Positions 33,147 to 43,209 of a DNA stretch of 64,000 bases are shown here, one piece after another. Source of the DNA: Pseudomonas salomonii (lineage in GTDB: Bacteria > Pseudomonadota > Gammaproteobacteria > Pseudomonadales > Pseudomonadaceae); NCBI RefSeq assembly GCF_900107155.1, contig NZ_FNOX01000001.1, positions 709,233 through 773,232 on the forward strand, given 5' to 3'. The notes under the pieces were generated by a model. That model had not been told where the DNA came from. It searched no databases and saw only the letters and a list, made by a program, of their open reading frames with translations. A program made the translations under genes and the position numbers. How positions within the stretch are numbered: position 1 is the stretch's first letter; every line of letters starts with the position of its first letter.

Positions 33147-35849
33147 TCAAATGGTCAGTCTGGTCAGCTCGACACCCGGTTCCTGGGTCACGCTCAACTG
33201 CTGCACGATGGCTTCCTGCAAACGCAGGCACAGCTGCGGGTCGGACAGCGGTTGGTTGTCGGCGTCGGTAATGAAAAACACGTCTTCCACGCGTTCCCCC
33301 AGGGTCGCAATCTTGGCGTTTTGCAACGACAGGTCGAACTCCAGGAAGATCCCGCCGATGCGCGCCAGCAAGCCTGGGCGGTCGGGTGCGCTGAGTTCCA
33401 GCACTGTGACCGGGCGCTGGGCGTCGTTGGAAATGGTCACCTGGGGCGCAAACGCAAAGTGCTTGAGCTGGCGCGGTACCCGACGCTGGATGATGGTCGG
33501 GTAGTCGTCCGGGTTGCGCAAAGCCTCGGTAAGGCCTTCACGGATCTTTTTCACGCGTGCGGGGTTGTCACCGATCGAGTCGCCGTCGGTGTCGAGCACG
33601 ATATAGGTGTCGAGGGTGAACTGGCTGCTGGACGTGATAACCCGCGCGTCATGGATGTTCAGGTTGAGCTGGTCCATGGCGGCCACGGTCACAGCGAAGA
33701 AGTCGTGCTGGTCCGGCGCGTAGATGAAGATCTGCGTGCCGCCCTCGAATTCGCGCTGGGTGGTTTCCTTGATCAGCACCAGTGGCCCGCCGTCGGCCGG
33801 CTGCTGTAGGATCGCGTCACTGTGCCAGGCCACGTCGCCGGCAGTGTGGCGCAGGAAGTAATCATCGCCCAGTTGCGACCATAGCTGCTCGACGTCATCC
33901 GGGTCGTTACCGCCGCGCACCAGGATATCCAGGGCCGCGCTTTGGGTACGGCGGATCTGCTCCTCGCGGTCCACCGGGTTTTCCAGGCCACGGCGCAGCG
34001 CGCGCTTGGTCTCGGTGTAGAGCTGGCGCAACAGGCTGGCGCGCCAGGAGTTCCACAGTGTCGGGTTGGTGGCGTTGATGTCGGAGACGGTCAGCACGTA
34101 GAGGTAGTCGAGGCGGGTTTCATCGCCGACGATCCCGGCAAAATCATGAATCACCTGCGGGTCGGACAAGTCTTTGCGCTGGGCGGTGGTCGACATCACC
34201 AAGTGGTTCTGCACCAGCCAGACGATCAGGCGGCTGTCCCACAGCGGCAGTTGGTGGCGCTGGCAGAAGGCTTCGGCATCGACCGCGCCCACTTCGGAGT
34301 GGTCGCCATGCCGGCCTTTGCCGATGTCGTGGTACAGGCCGGCCAGGTAGATCAGTTCGGGCTTGGGCAACTTGGCCATGAGCTTGCTGGCCAGCGGGAA
34401 TTTCTCCGACACCTGGGTGTACTGCAACTTGCGCAGGTGTTTGATCAAATTGAGCGTGTGGGCGTCCACGGTATAGATGTGGAACAGGTCATGTTGCATC
34501 TGCCCGACGATAAAGCCGAACTCCGGCAGGTAGCGGCCGAGGATGCCGTAGCGGTTCATGCGCCGCAGGTTGCGGTGGATGCCGATCTTGCACTTGAACA
34601 GTTCGATAAACAGGCTGGTGTTGCGGATATCGTTGCGAAACTCATCGTCGATCAGGTGACGGTTTTCCCGCAGCAGGCGGATGGTATCGGCGCGCACGCC
34701 TTTGATTTCCGGCTGCTGGGCCATCAGCACGAAGATTTCCAGCATGGCGAACGGTGTGCGGCGGAACACATTGTCGTTGCGCGCCTCGATATAGCCGTCG
34801 TGCAGTTGAAAGCGCGAGTTGATCGGCAGCGGCGGGGCTTCGTCCTCCGGGGCCAGAATCACTTCTTCAAAGTGCTGGATGATCAGGTCGCTGAGCTGGG
34901 CAATGCTCATGACCACGCGGTAATACTGTTGCATGAAGCTTTCGATGCTGGTTTTGGCGTCTTCGCCTTCAAAGCCCAGCAGGGTGGCGATGGAGCGCTG
35001 GTGGTCGAACAGCAGGCGGTCTTCGGAGCGCCCGGCGAGCATGTGCAGGGCGTAACGCACCTTCCAAAGGAACTCCTGGGACGAGGCCAGCAGTGCATTT
35101 TCGCTCTCGACCAGAAAGCCTTCGCCAGCCAGGGCACGCAGGTTGAGGGTGCCATACTGGCGACGAGCCACCCACAGGATGGTCTGGATGTCGCGCAGCC
35201 CGCCCGGTGAGCCTTTGACGTTGGGCTCCAGGTTATATTCGGTGTCGTTGTACTTGTGGTGCCGGGCTTTTTGCTCGGCCCGCTTGGCCAGGAAGAACTC
35301 CTTGCTCGGCCACATATGTGCGGTGCTGGTGACCTCCAGCATGCGCTGACGCAGGCGCTCGGGGCCGGCGATGGTGCGGCTTTCCATCAGGTTGGTGATC
35401 ACGGTGAGGTCGGCGCGCGCCTCTTCGGCGCATTCGTCCACCGAGCGCACGCTCTGGCCGACTTCCAGGCCGATATCCCACAGCAACGTCAGAAAACGCT
35501 CGATGGAATCGCGAAAGATCTCATGGTCGGCACTGTCCAGCAGGATCAGCAGGTCGATGTCGGAGTAGGGGTGCAACTCGCCGCGCCCGTAGCCGCCGAC
35601 CGCCACCAGAGCGATGTCGGCGTCTTCACTCCAGCTGAACTGTTCCCAGGCCTTTTGCAGGATGTTATCGACGAACCAGGCGCGATCCTCGATCAGCCGA
35701 CGGATGTCGCGGCCGCTGCGAAAGCGCGCATCGAGCACCTCGCGGGCCTGGCGGATAGCCTTCTTGAAGGCGGCGATGGGGCTTGCCTTCAGGGCCAGTT
35801 CGGCCTGGAACTGGCCACGGTCGAAGAGTTCGGGATCCACCTGGGGCAT
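33147..35849 (-). CDS. glnD: Bifunctional PII uridylyltransferase/uridylyl-removing enzyme
   Basis: GlnD senses glutamine and adds UMP to, or removes it from, PII proteins (GlnB/GlnK), controlling nitrogen assimilation. The 900-aa protein has the nucleotidyltransferase motif [17 protein letters not shown] (G85-G86 to D97 and D99). A helical linker follows, then an HD domain with [19 protein letters not shown] (UMP removal). Two ACT domains end the protein, with [20 protein letters not shown] as the clearest ACT segment. The length matches pseudomonad GlnD. It is in the map-glnD-dapC order conserved in the genus. Confidence 0.97.
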   Translation of the reverse strand: MPQVDPELFDRGQFQAELALKASPIAAFKKAIRQAREVLDARFRSGRDIRRLIEDRAWFVDNILQKAWEQFSWSEDADIALVAVGGYGRGELHPYSDIDLLILLDSADHEIFRDSIERFLTLLWDIGLEVGQSVRSVDECAEEARADLTVITNLMESRTIAGPERLRQRMLEVTSTAHMWPSKEFFLAKRAEQKARHHKYNDTEYNLEPNVKGSPGGLRDIQTILWVARRQYGTLNLRALAGEGFLVESENALLASSQEFLWKVRYALHMLAGRSEDRLLFDHQRSIATLLGFEGEDAKTSIESFMQQYYRVVMSIAQLSDLIIQHFEEVILAPEDEAPPLPINSRFQLHDGYIEARNDNVFRRTPFAMLEIFVLMAQQPEIKGVRADTIRLLRENRHLIDDEFRNDIRNTSLFIELFKCKIGIHRNLRRMNRYGILGRYLPEFGFIVGQMQHDLFHIYTVDAHTLNLIKHLRKLQYTQVSEKFPLASKLMAKLPKPELIYLAGLYHDIGKGRHGDHSEVGAVDAEAFCQRHQLPLWDSRLIVWLVQNHLVMSTTAQRKDLSDPQVIHDFAGIVGDETRLDYLYVLTVSDINATNPTLWNSWRASLLRQLYTETKRALRRGLENPVDREEQIRRTQSAALDILVRGGNDPDDVEQLWSQLGDDYFLRHTAGDVAWHSDAILQQPADGGPLVLIKETTQREFEGGTQIFIYAPDQHDFFAVTVAAMDQLNLNIHDARVITSSSQFTLDTYIVLDTDGDSIGDNPARVKKIREGLTEALRNPDDYPTIIQRRVPRQLKHFAFAPQVTISNDAQRPVTVLELSAPDRPGLLARIGGIFLEFDLSLQNAKIATLGERVEDVFFITDADNQPLSDPQLCLRLQEAIVQQLSVTQEPGVELTRLTI

Positions 35850-35915
35850 CGATCGGCTTTCCTATCTGTCTATGGAGTCAGTCACAACGGTGTCGCTGGA
35901 AAACCGAGGCAACCA

Positions 35916-36698
35916 TTACGCCGAGACGCGAGGGATCGTGTCGTCTGCGCGCAGGGTGAAGATCTCGTAGCCGGTTTCGGTGACGAGCAGGGTGTGTTCC
36001 CACTGGGCCGAGAGCTTGCGGTCCTTGGTGATGGCGGTCCAGCCGTCGCCCAGCACCTTGGTGTCGGCCTTGCCCTGGTTGATCATCGGCTCGATGGTGA
36101 AGGTCATGCCTGCCTTGAGTTCCATGCCGGTGCCGGCGCGGCCGTAGTGCAGAATCTGCGGTTCTTCGTGGAATACGGTGCCGATACCGTGGCCGCAGAA
36201 TTCGCGCACCACCGAAAAGCCGTTCTTTTCTGCGTGCTTCTGGATCACTTCACCGATGTCGCCCAGGCGGCAGCCAGGTTTTACGATCTCGATCGCCTTG
36301 TACATGCATTCCTGGGTGACCTGGGACAGGCGCTCAGCCCAGACCGGCACATTGCCGACGTGGAACATGCGGCTGGTATCGCCGAAATAGCGGTCCTTGA
36401 TCACGGTAACGTCGATGTTCAGGGTGTCGCCGTCCTTCAACGGCTTGTCGCCTGGAATCCCGTGGCAGACCACGTGGTTGACCGAGGTGCAGATCGACTT
36501 GGGGAAGCCCTTGTAGTTCAGGGGGGCAGGGATGGCCTTCTGCACGTTGACTATATAGTCGTGGCAGATCTGGTTCAGGGTTTCGGTGGTGACGCCTGGC
36601 TTGACATGCTCGGCAATCATTTCCAGCACGTCGGCAGCCAGTTTGCCGGCAATGCGCATGCCGGCGATGTCTTCGGCGGTTTTCAAACTAACGGTCAT
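35916..36698 (-). CDS. map: Type I methionine aminopeptidase
   Basis: Removes the initiator methionine from nascent proteins. The 260-aa single-domain type Ia enzyme has dinuclear metal-site segments: DTLNIDVTVIKDRYFGDTS (two Asp), CGHGIGTVFHEEPQ (His), GMTFTIEPM (Glu) and SAQWEHTLLVTETGYEI (Glu). There is no N-terminal SH3 or zinc-finger extension. It is divergent from rpsB with a 387-nt gap, the common arrangement in gamma-proteobacteria. Confidence 0.97.
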   Translation of the reverse strand: MTVSLKTAEDIAGMRIAGKLAADVLEMIAEHVKPGVTTETLNQICHDYIVNVQKAIPAPLNYKGFPKSICTSVNHVVCHGIPGDKPLKDGDTLNIDVTVIKDRYFGDTSRMFHVGNVPVWAERLSQVTQECMYKAIEIVKPGCRLGDIGEVIQKHAEKNGFSVVREFCGHGIGTVFHEEPQILHYGRAGTGMELKAGMTFTIEPMINQGKADTKVLGDGWTAITKDRKLSAQWEHTLLVTETGYEIFTLRADDTIPRVSA

Positions 36699-36938
36699 AC
36701 AGGCTCTCTCTAGCGCGACGCGCTGAAATCAATACGGTTTACGGGCGTGCGACAAATGGTTACGGAATTCGCACAAGCCTCAAAAAACGCGATTCTAACA
36801 GACGCTGGCGTCAAATCATGAGCCTCTGATGATCGCTTCTTTCTATGGAGTAGGGGTATGTTGGCTCTATTCAAGGGGTTACGCGAACGCGGTGGCCGGC
36901 AAATGTGATTGCGGGTTTCGTTTTCGTCCTTCGTGTGG
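36699..36938. other. Upstream half of the map-rpsB intergenic region
   Basis: The 240 nt between map and the rpsB promoter. They must hold the map promoter (leftward). AT-rich stretches lie around 36785-36860, but no clear hexamers are called. Nothing here looks coding. Confidence 0.4.
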
Positions 36939-37085
36939 TATAAAATGCGCCGCTTTCCGGGGATACCCCGCAAAGCTTAAATCCACACACGTGTCGACAC
37001 GATGACCTGGGTGCCGGAGGCCTTGATGCCGCTGGTTGGTCATTGGGATACGTGGAGGCCAAACCCGACTTATTAAGGAACTATC
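36939..37085 (+). promoter_or_regulatory. rpsB promoter and structured leader (probable S2-binding element)
   Basis: TATAAA (36939-36944) is the -10; the -35 is weak. The leader of about 135 nt contains the perfect 12-bp palindrome CGTGTCGACACG (36990-37001). ATGACC (37002-37007) pairs with GGTCAT (37038-37043) to close a hairpin over a G-rich internal loop. S2 is known to repress rpsB-tsf through a conserved structured leader in gamma-proteobacteria, and this position and fold agree. AAGGA precedes the ATG. Confidence 0.65.
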
Positions 37086-37823
37086 ATGTCCCAAGTCAAC
37101 ATGCGCGATATGCTGAAGGCCGGTGTGCACTTCGGTCACCAGACCCGTTACTGGAACCCGAAAATGGGTAAATACATTTTCGGCGCGCGTAACAAGATCC
37201 ACATTATCAACCTTGAAAAAACCCTGCCAATGTTCAACGAAGCTCTGACTTTCGTAGAACGTCTGGCCCAGGGCAAAAACAAGATCCTGTTCGTCGGCAC
37301 CAAGCGTTCCGCTGGCAAGATCGTTGCTGAAGAAGCAGCACGTTGCGGTTCGCCGTACGTCGATCACCGCTGGTTGGGCGGCATGCTGACCAACTTCAAA
37401 ACCATCCGTGCTTCCATCAAGCGTCTGCGTGACCTTGAAGTGCAAGCCGAAGACGGTACTTTCGCCAAGCTGACCAAGAAAGAAGCGCTGATGCGCACTC
37501 GCGATCTTGAGAAGCTCGATCGTTCCCTGGGTGGTATCAAGGACATGGGCGGTCTGCCTGACGCACTGTTCGTTATCGACGTTGATCACGAGCGCATCGC
37601 GATCACCGAAGCCAACAAGCTGGGCATCCCGGTTATCGGCGTAGTCGATACCAACAGCAGCCCGGAAGGCGTTGACTACATCATCCCAGGCAACGATGAC
37701 GCAATCCGCGCTATCCAGCTGTACATGGGTTCGATGGCTGACGCTGTAATCCGTGGTCGCAACCACGTTGCTGGTGGTACCGAGCAGTTCGTTGAAGAAG
37801 CTCCGGTAGCTGCCGCTGAGTAA
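37086..37823 (+). CDS. rpsB: 30S ribosomal protein S2
   Basis: S2 binds late to the 30S head-body junction and helps recruit S1. The 245-aa sequence has the family signatures [51 protein letters not shown] and [20 protein letters not shown]. Codon use is strongly that of a highly expressed gene. It is first in the rpsB-tsf unit, with an autoregulatory leader upstream and an intergenic attenuator downstream. Confidence 0.99.
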   Translation: MSQVNMRDMLKAGVHFGHQTRYWNPKMGKYIFGARNKIHIINLEKTLPMFNEALTFVERLAQGKNKILFVGTKRSAGKIVAEEAARCGSPYVDHRWLGGMLTNFKTIRASIKRLRDLEVQAEDGTFAKLTKKEALMRTRDLEKLDRSLGGIKDMGGLPDALFVIDVDHERIAITEANKLGIPVIGVVDTNSSPEGVDYIIPGNDDAIRAIQLYMGSMADAVIRGRNHVAGGTEQFVEEAPVAAAE

Positions 37824-37849
37824 TTAGCGCCCTGGCGTTGACTCAGTAA

Positions 37850-37878
37850 GCAAAAAGGGGGCTTGGCCCCCTTTTTGC
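37850..37878 (+). terminator. rpsB-tsf intergenic terminator/attenuator
   Basis: GCAAAAAGGGGGC (37850-37862) pairs with GCCCCCTTTTTGC (37866-37878), a 13-bp stem with a TTG loop containing its own U-run. It would cut transcription partly between rpsB and tsf, as in E. coli. Confidence 0.85.
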
Positions 37879-38014
37879 CACCTCGAAAACCATTTGTCGG
37901 CAGCGCAGCTACAACTTCTGTAACGTGCAGCGGCCTACAAGGGTGATTCGGGAAGAATTGATCGCCCGTTTGATCGGGTGGAATGGTTGAAAACCTATCC
38001 AAGAGGATTTTGAA

Positions 38015-38878
38015 ATGGCAGAGATTACTGCAGCGTTGGTTAAAGAACTGCGTGAGCGTACCGGCGAAGGCATGATGGATTGCAAAAAGGCCTTGACCAA
38101 GGCTGGCGGCGACATCGAAAAAGCCATCGACGACATGCGTGCTTCCGGCGCCATCAAGGCTGCCAAGAAAGCAGGCAACGTTGCTGCTGAAGGCGCTATC
38201 GCTCTGGTTGAAGACGGCAAGGCTGCCGTTCTGCTGGAAGTGAACTCCCAGACCGACTTCCTGGCTCTGCAGGACGACTTCAAGGCATTCGTTGCTGCCA
38301 GCGTCAAGAAAGCATTCGACGACAAGCTCACTACCGTTGAGCCGTTGATCGAAGCTCAAGAAGCTGATCGCCTGGTACTGGTCGGCAAGGTTGGCGAAAA
38401 CGTCAACATCCGTCGCCTGGCTCGCATCGAAGGTGATGTGGTTGGTGGTTACCTGCACGGCAACAAAATCGGTGTTGTGGTTGCCCTTAAAGGCGGCGAC
38501 GTTGAGCTGGCCAAAGACATCGCTATGCACGTAGCGGCCAGCAACCCTGAATTCCTGCTGCCATCGGAAGTCTCCGCTGACGCAATCGAACGCGAAAAAG
38601 CCGTGTTCCTGAGCCTCAACGCCGACAAGATCGCCGGCAAGCCGGAAAACATCGTTGAAAACATGATCAAAGGCCGTATCAGCAAGTTCCTGGCTGAAGC
38701 GAGCCTGGTTGAGCAGGCGTTCGTCAAGAACCCTGAAATCAAGGTTGGCGAACTGGCCAAGAAAGCCGGTGCTGAAATCGTTTCCTTCACCTACTACAAA
38801 GTAGGCGAGGGCATCGAGAAGCCGGTCGACAACTTCGCTGAAGAAGTTGCTGCCCAGCTGGCTGCCGCCAAGCAATAA
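38015..38878 (+). CDS. tsf: Elongation factor Ts
   Basis: EF-Ts releases GDP from EF-Tu. The 287-aa protein has the N-terminal UBA-like domain AALVKELRERTGEGMMDCKK and the core contact TDFLA in EVNSQTDFLALQDDFKAF. The C-terminal half includes VEQAFVKNPEIKVGELAKKA. GAGGAT lies before the ATG. It is transcribed with rpsB through the attenuator and ends at its own terminator. Confidence 0.99.
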   Translation: MAEITAALVKELRERTGEGMMDCKKALTKAGGDIEKAIDDMRASGAIKAAKKAGNVAAEGAIALVEDGKAAVLLEVNSQTDFLALQDDFKAFVAASVKKAFDDKLTTVEPLIEAQEADRLVLVGKVGENVNIRRLARIEGDVVGGYLHGNKIGVVVALKGGDVELAKDIAMHVAASNPEFLLPSEVSADAIEREKAVFLSLNADKIAGKPENIVENMIKGRISKFLAEASLVEQAFVKNPEIKVGELAKKAGAEIVSFTYYKVGEGIEKPVDNFAEEVAAQLAAAKQ

Positions 38879-38900
38879 GACAGTTTTCAACTGTCGCCGA

Positions 38901-38935
38901 AAGAGGCTGCCCGCTCACGCGCGCAGCCTCTTTTC
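38901..38935 (+). terminator. Rho-independent terminator after tsf
   Basis: AAGAGGCTGC (38901-38910) and GCAGCCTCTT (38923-38932) form a 10-bp stem followed by TTC. Confidence 0.85.
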
Positions 38936-39088
38936 AAATGGGAAGGCCAATTTTATTTGGTTTCCTGTCGGAACTGGCTTACAAAGCCGTGTTCCGATGG
39001 CGCTGTGATAGCGTCCAGCTAGAGTGAACGCAAGCCGTAAACGGCTCGCCAAGAATTTTTAAAAAATACGCCGCAGGAGAGATTCGCA

Positions 39089-39832
39089 ATGGCTCAGCAG
39101 GGCAGTGGTTATCAGGCTCGCTATAAACGCATTCTACTCAAGCTCAGCGGCGAGGCCCTGATGGGCTCGGAAGAGTTCGGGATCGATCCCAAGGTGCTCG
39201 ACCGCATGGCACTCGAAGTCGGCCAACTGGTCGGCATCGGCGTACAAGTCGGCCTGGTGATTGGCGGCGGTAACCTGTTCCGAGGCGCGGCACTGAGCGC
39301 TGCCGGTATGGACCGTGTCACTGGCGACCACATGGGCATGCTGGCCACTGTGATGAACGCCCTGGCCATGCGCGACGCCCTGGAGCGCGCCAATATTTCG
39401 GCCATCGTGATGTCGGCTATTTCCATGGTTGGCGTGACCGATCACTATGATCGTCGCAAAGCCATGCGCCACCTGAACGCCAAGGAAGTGGTGATCTTTG
39501 CTGCCGGTACCGGCAACCCGTTCTTCACCACGGACTCGGCTGCTTGCCTGCGCGCCATCGAAATCGATGCCGACGTGGTGCTCAAGGCCACCAAGGTGGA
39601 TGGCGTCTACACTGCCGACCCATTCAAAGACCCGCATGCCGAGAAGTTCGATCATCTGACCTACGATGAAGTGCTGGATCGCAAGCTGGGTGTGATGGAC
39701 CTGACGGCTATTTGCCTGTGCCGCGACCACAAGATGCCGCTGCGCGTATTTAACATGAACAAGCCCGGTGCCCTGCTGAATATCGTACACGGCGGCGCGG
39801 AAGGGACTCTGATCGAGGAAGGCCAACAATGA
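39089..39832 (+). CDS. pyrH: Uridylate kinase
   Basis: Hexameric UMP kinase that makes UDP for pyrimidine nucleotides; GTP activates and UTP inhibits the family. The 247-aa amino-acid-kinase fold has [46 protein letters not shown] and a C-terminal region with [20 protein letters not shown] precedes the ATG. Its stop overlaps the frr start by four bases. Confidence 0.98.
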   Translation: MAQQGSGYQARYKRILLKLSGEALMGSEEFGIDPKVLDRMALEVGQLVGIGVQVGLVIGGGNLFRGAALSAAGMDRVTGDHMGMLATVMNALAMRDALERANISAIVMSAISMVGVTDHYDRRKAMRHLNAKEVVIFAAGTGNPFFTTDSAACLRAIEIDADVVLKATKVDGVYTADPFKDPHAEKFDHLTYDEVLDRKLGVMDLTAICLCRDHKMPLRVFNMNKPGALLNIVHGGAEGTLIEEGQQ

Positions 39833-40386
39833 TCAACGAAATCAAGAAAGACGCTCAAGAGCGTATGCACAAATCCCTGGAGTCTCTGAACCACGCGTTT
39901 GGTCAGATTCGTACCGGCAAGGCGCACCCAAGCATTCTGGGCAGTGTGATGGTGCCGTACTACGGTACTGATACCTCCATCACCCAGGTAGCCAACATCA
40001 CCGTAAAAGACTCGCGCACCCTGCAAGTCGTGGCTTTTGAGCGCAACATGCTCGGCGCTGTCGACAAAGCCATCCAGAGCGCCGGCTTGAACCTCAACCC
40101 GACCAACCTGGGCGAGTTGCTGCTGATCTCCATGCCGGCCTTGACCGAGGAAACCCGTAAGGGCTTCACCAAGCAGGCGCGCAGCGCGGCTGAAGACGCG
40201 CGGGTTGCGGTGCGTAATATCCGCCGTGATGCACTGGGTGACCTGAAGAAGCTGGTCAAGGACAAGGAAATCAGCGAAGACGAAGAGCGTCGCGCCGTCG
40301 CCGACATCGACAAGCTGACCAAAGATTCCGAGGCCCAGATCACCAAGGCCACGGAAGAGAAAGAAAAGGACCTGATGGCCGTATAA
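39829..40386 (+). CDS. frr: Ribosome recycling factor
   Basis: RRF splits post-termination ribosomes with EF-G. The 185-aa protein matches the family length. It has [20 protein letters not shown] (the three-helix bundle), [20 protein letters not shown] (the beta domain) and [20 protein letters not shown]. It starts within the pyrH stop (ATGA). Confidence 0.99.
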   Translation: MINEIKKDAQERMHKSLESLNHAFGQIRTGKAHPSILGSVMVPYYGTDTSITQVANITVKDSRTLQVVAFERNMLGAVDKAIQSAGLNLNPTNLGELLLISMPALTEETRKGFTKQARSAAEDARVAVRNIRRDALGDLKKLVKDKEISEDEERRAVADIDKLTKDSEAQITKATEEKEKDLMAV

Positions 40387-40403
40387 GGGGTCAGGACGCC
40401 TTC

Positions 40404-41159
40404 ATGGAAAAGACCAAGCAGACTGTGCCCTCTGTGGTGCCGCGCCATGTCGCGATCATCATGGATGGGAATAATCGCTGGGCGAAGAAACGCTTTATGC
40501 CGGGTGTCGCCGGGCATAAAGCGGGTGTCGATGCAGTGCGCGCCGTGATTGAGGTGTGTGCCGAGGCCAAGGTCGAAGTGTTGACCTTGTTTGCCTTCTC
40601 CAGTGAGAACTGGCAACGGCCGGCCGAAGAAGTCAGTGCCTTGATGGACCTGTTCTTCAAGGCTCTGCGTCGTGAGGCCAAGCGCCTCAACGACAACAAC
40701 ATCAGCCTGCGTATCATCGGTGACCGCTCGCGGTTTCATCCGGAGTTGCAGGCGGCCATGCGCGAAGCTGAAGCCATCACCGCCGGCAGCGACCGCTTTG
40801 TACTGCAGATCGCGGCCAACTATGGCGGCCAGTGGGATATCGCCCAGGCCGCGCAGCGCCTGGCCCGCGAAGTACAAGCCGGGCACCTGCGGCCCGACGA
40901 CATCACGCCCGAACTGCTGCAAACCTGCCTGGTGACCGGCGACCTGCCGTTGCCGGACCTGTGCATCCGCACCGGTGGCGAGCACCGCATCAGCAATTTC
41001 CTGTTGTGGCAGCTAGCCTATACCGAGCTGTACTTCTCCGACCTGTTCTGGCCGGACTTCAAACACGATGCCATGCGTAATGCGCTGGCCGATTTCGCTT
41101 CCCGTCAGCGCCGCTTCGGTAAAACGAGCGAGCAGATCGAAGCTGGAGCCCGGGTTTAA
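40404..41159 (+). CDS. uppS: Undecaprenyl diphosphate synthase
   Basis: Cis-prenyltransferase that extends farnesyl-PP with eight IPP units to make the C55 carrier lipid for peptidoglycan and O-antigen. The 251-aa protein has HVAIIMDGNNRWAKKR with the catalytic Asp21, LTLFAFSSENWQRP, and DLCIRTGGEHRISNFLLWQL, followed by YTELYFSDLFWPDF. It ends one base before cdsA. Confidence 0.97.
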   Translation: MEKTKQTVPSVVPRHVAIIMDGNNRWAKKRFMPGVAGHKAGVDAVRAVIEVCAEAKVEVLTLFAFSSENWQRPAEEVSALMDLFFKALRREAKRLNDNNISLRIIGDRSRFHPELQAAMREAEAITAGSDRFVLQIAANYGGQWDIAQAAQRLAREVQAGHLRPDDITPELLQTCLVTGDLPLPDLCIRTGGEHRISNFLLWQLAYTELYFSDLFWPDFKHDAMRNALADFASRQRRFGKTSEQIEAGARV

Positions 41160-41969
41160 ATGCTTAAACAACGAATCATCACCGCACTGATTCTGCTGCC
41201 GATTGCCTTGTGTGGGTTTTTCCTGCTCGACGGTTCCGGCTTTGCGCTGTTTATCGGCGTGGTCGTGACCCTGGGTGCCTGGGAATGGGCGCGTCTGGCG
41301 GGCTTCAACGCGCAATTGCCGCGCGTGGTCTACGCCGCTGTCGTGGCGCTGTTGCTGTTTCTGATGCATACCCTGTCGAGTATCGTGGTGCCTTGGGTAT
41401 TGGGCGCTGCGGTACTGTGGTGGGCGCTCGCGACCTTCCTGGTGCTGACCTTTCCGCGCACCAGCGGCCATTGGTCCAGTGTCGCCAGTAAATTGGTGAT
41501 CGGCTTGCTGATTTTGCTGCCGGCCTGGCAAGGCCTGGTGGAAATCAAGAATGCGCCCATGGGCAACTGGTTGATCATGGCGGTGATGGTGCTGGTGTGG
41601 GGCGCGGATATCGGCGCCTACTTCTCCGGCCGCGCCTTCGGCAAGCGCAAGCTGGCCCCGGCGGTCAGCCCCGGCAAAAGCTGGGAAGGCGTCTACGGCG
41701 GCTTGGCGTTGACCTTGCTGATCACGCTGGTGGTGGGTGTTGTGCGCGACTGGTCGGTAAAGGAAATACTCCTGGCCCTGCTGGGTACGGCCGTCGTGGT
41801 GTTCATCTCGGTGGTGGGCGACCTGACTGAAAGCATGTTCAAGCGCCAGGCCGGAATCAAGGACAGCAGCAACCTGCTGCCGGGTCATGGCGGCGTGCTG
41901 GATCGTATCGACAGCCTTACCGCTGCGATTCCAATCTTTGCCGTACTGCTGTGGATGACGGCTTCGTGA
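41160..41969 (+). CDS. cdsA: Phosphatidate cytidylyltransferase
   Basis: Makes CDP-diacylglycerol from CTP and phosphatidate in the inner membrane. The 269-aa polytopic protein (about eight helices) has [20 protein letters not shown] and the C-terminal CDS signature [20 protein letters not shown], followed by [11 protein letters not shown]. The start follows the uppS stop directly, and the stop overlaps the dxr GTG. Confidence 0.97.
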   Translation: MLKQRIITALILLPIALCGFFLLDGSGFALFIGVVVTLGAWEWARLAGFNAQLPRVVYAAVVALLLFLMHTLSSIVVPWVLGAAVLWWALATFLVLTFPRTSGHWSSVASKLVIGLLILLPAWQGLVEIKNAPMGNWLIMAVMVLVWGADIGAYFSGRAFGKRKLAPAVSPGKSWEGVYGGLALTLLITLVVGVVRDWSVKEILLALLGTAVVVFISVVGDLTESMFKRQAGIKDSSNLLPGHGGVLDRIDSLTAAIPIFAVLLWMTAS

Positions 41970-43156
41970 GCCGCTTGCAACAGGTGACCGTGCTGGGTGC
42001 AACCGGCTCGGTCGGGTTGAGCACCCTGGATGTGATCGCTCGCCACCCTGATCGTTATCAGGTGTTTGCCTTGACCGGCTTCACCCGTTTGGCCGAGCTG
42101 CTGGCCCTGTGCGTGCGTCACACGCCGCGCTTTGCCGTGGTGCCTGAAGTGACGGCGGCGCGTGGCTTGCAGCAACAACTGCAGGCTGCCGGGCTGGTCA
42201 CGCAGGTGTTGGTCGGTGAGGAAGGTTTGTGCCAGGTGTCGGCGGATGCCGAGGTGGACACCGTGGTGGCGGCCATTGTCGGCGCGGCGGGTTTGCGCCC
42301 GACCCTGGCGGCGGTGGATGCCGGCAAGAAGATCCTGTTGGCCAATAAAGAAGCGCTGGTGATGTCCGGCACGCTCTTTATGCAGGCGGTACGCAAGAGC
42401 GGCGCGGTGTTGCTGCCCCTCGACAGTGAGCACAACGCAATCTTTCAGTGCATGCCCGGCGATTTTGCCCGCGGCTTGAGCCAGGTGGGTGTACGACGGA
42501 TTCTTCTTACGGCATCCGGTGGCCCGTTCCGGCAAACTCCGCTGGCTGATCTGGAGCACGTGTCGCCTGATCAGGCCTGTGCACATCCGAATTGGTCCAT
42601 GGGGCGCAAGATTTCCGTGGACTCGGCGAGCATGATGAACAAAGGCCTGGAGTTGATCGAGGCGTGCTGGTTGTTCGACGCTCGGCCCGATCAGGTTGAA
42701 GTGGTGATCCACCCGCAAAGTGTGATTCATTCCCTGGTCGACTACGTGGACGGTTCGGTGTTGGCGCAGTTGGGTAACCCGGACATGCGCACGCCGATCG
42801 CCAATGCTTTGGCCTGGCCGGAGCGGATTGACTCGGGTGTCGCGCCGTTGGACCTGTTCGCGGTTGCGCGCCTGGACTTCGAGGCGCCGGACGAGCAACG
42901 CTTCCCGTGCCTGCGTTTGGCGCGGCAAGCGGCAGAGGCGGGCAACAGCGCGCCGGCGATGCTCAATGCGGCAAACGAGGTGGCTGTGGCGGCGTTTCTG
43001 GACGGGCGTATTCGCTTCCCGCAGATCCCGAGTATCATCGAGGAAGTTTTGAGCCTTGAGCCCGTTGTGGCAGTGGATGATTTAGGTGCAGTGTTCGAGG
43101 CCGATGCAAAGGCCCGCACACTGGCCGAGCAATGGTTGAACCGCAACGCGCGTTAG
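41966..43156 (+). CDS. dxr: 1-deoxy-D-xylulose 5-phosphate reductoisomerase
   Basis: NADPH-dependent conversion of DXP to MEP, the committed step of the non-mevalonate isoprenoid route and the fosmidomycin target. The 396-aa protein has [19 protein letters not shown] (NADPH), [15 protein letters not shown] (metal site), [11 protein letters not shown] and [23 protein letters not shown] at 41966 is chosen because it overlaps the cdsA stop by four bases and gives the family length; an earlier GTG at 41951 is possible. It feeds IspD and UppS in this window. Confidence 0.96.
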   Translation: MSRLQQVTVLGATGSVGLSTLDVIARHPDRYQVFALTGFTRLAELLALCVRHTPRFAVVPEVTAARGLQQQLQAAGLVTQVLVGEEGLCQVSADAEVDTVVAAIVGAAGLRPTLAAVDAGKKILLANKEALVMSGTLFMQAVRKSGAVLLPLDSEHNAIFQCMPGDFARGLSQVGVRRILLTASGGPFRQTPLADLEHVSPDQACAHPNWSMGRKISVDSASMMNKGLELIEACWLFDARPDQVEVVIHPQSVIHSLVDYVDGSVLAQLGNPDMRTPIANALAWPERIDSGVAPLDLFAVARLDFEAPDEQRFPCLRLARQAAEAGNSAPAMLNAANEVAVAAFLDGRIRFPQIPSIIEEVLSLEPVVAVDDLGAVFEADAKARTLAEQWLNRNAR

Positions 43157-43209
43157 TCTGTGGGCAGGTTTGAGTCTTCAGGCACTGGATTGGAATGCGG
43201 AGAAATTAG

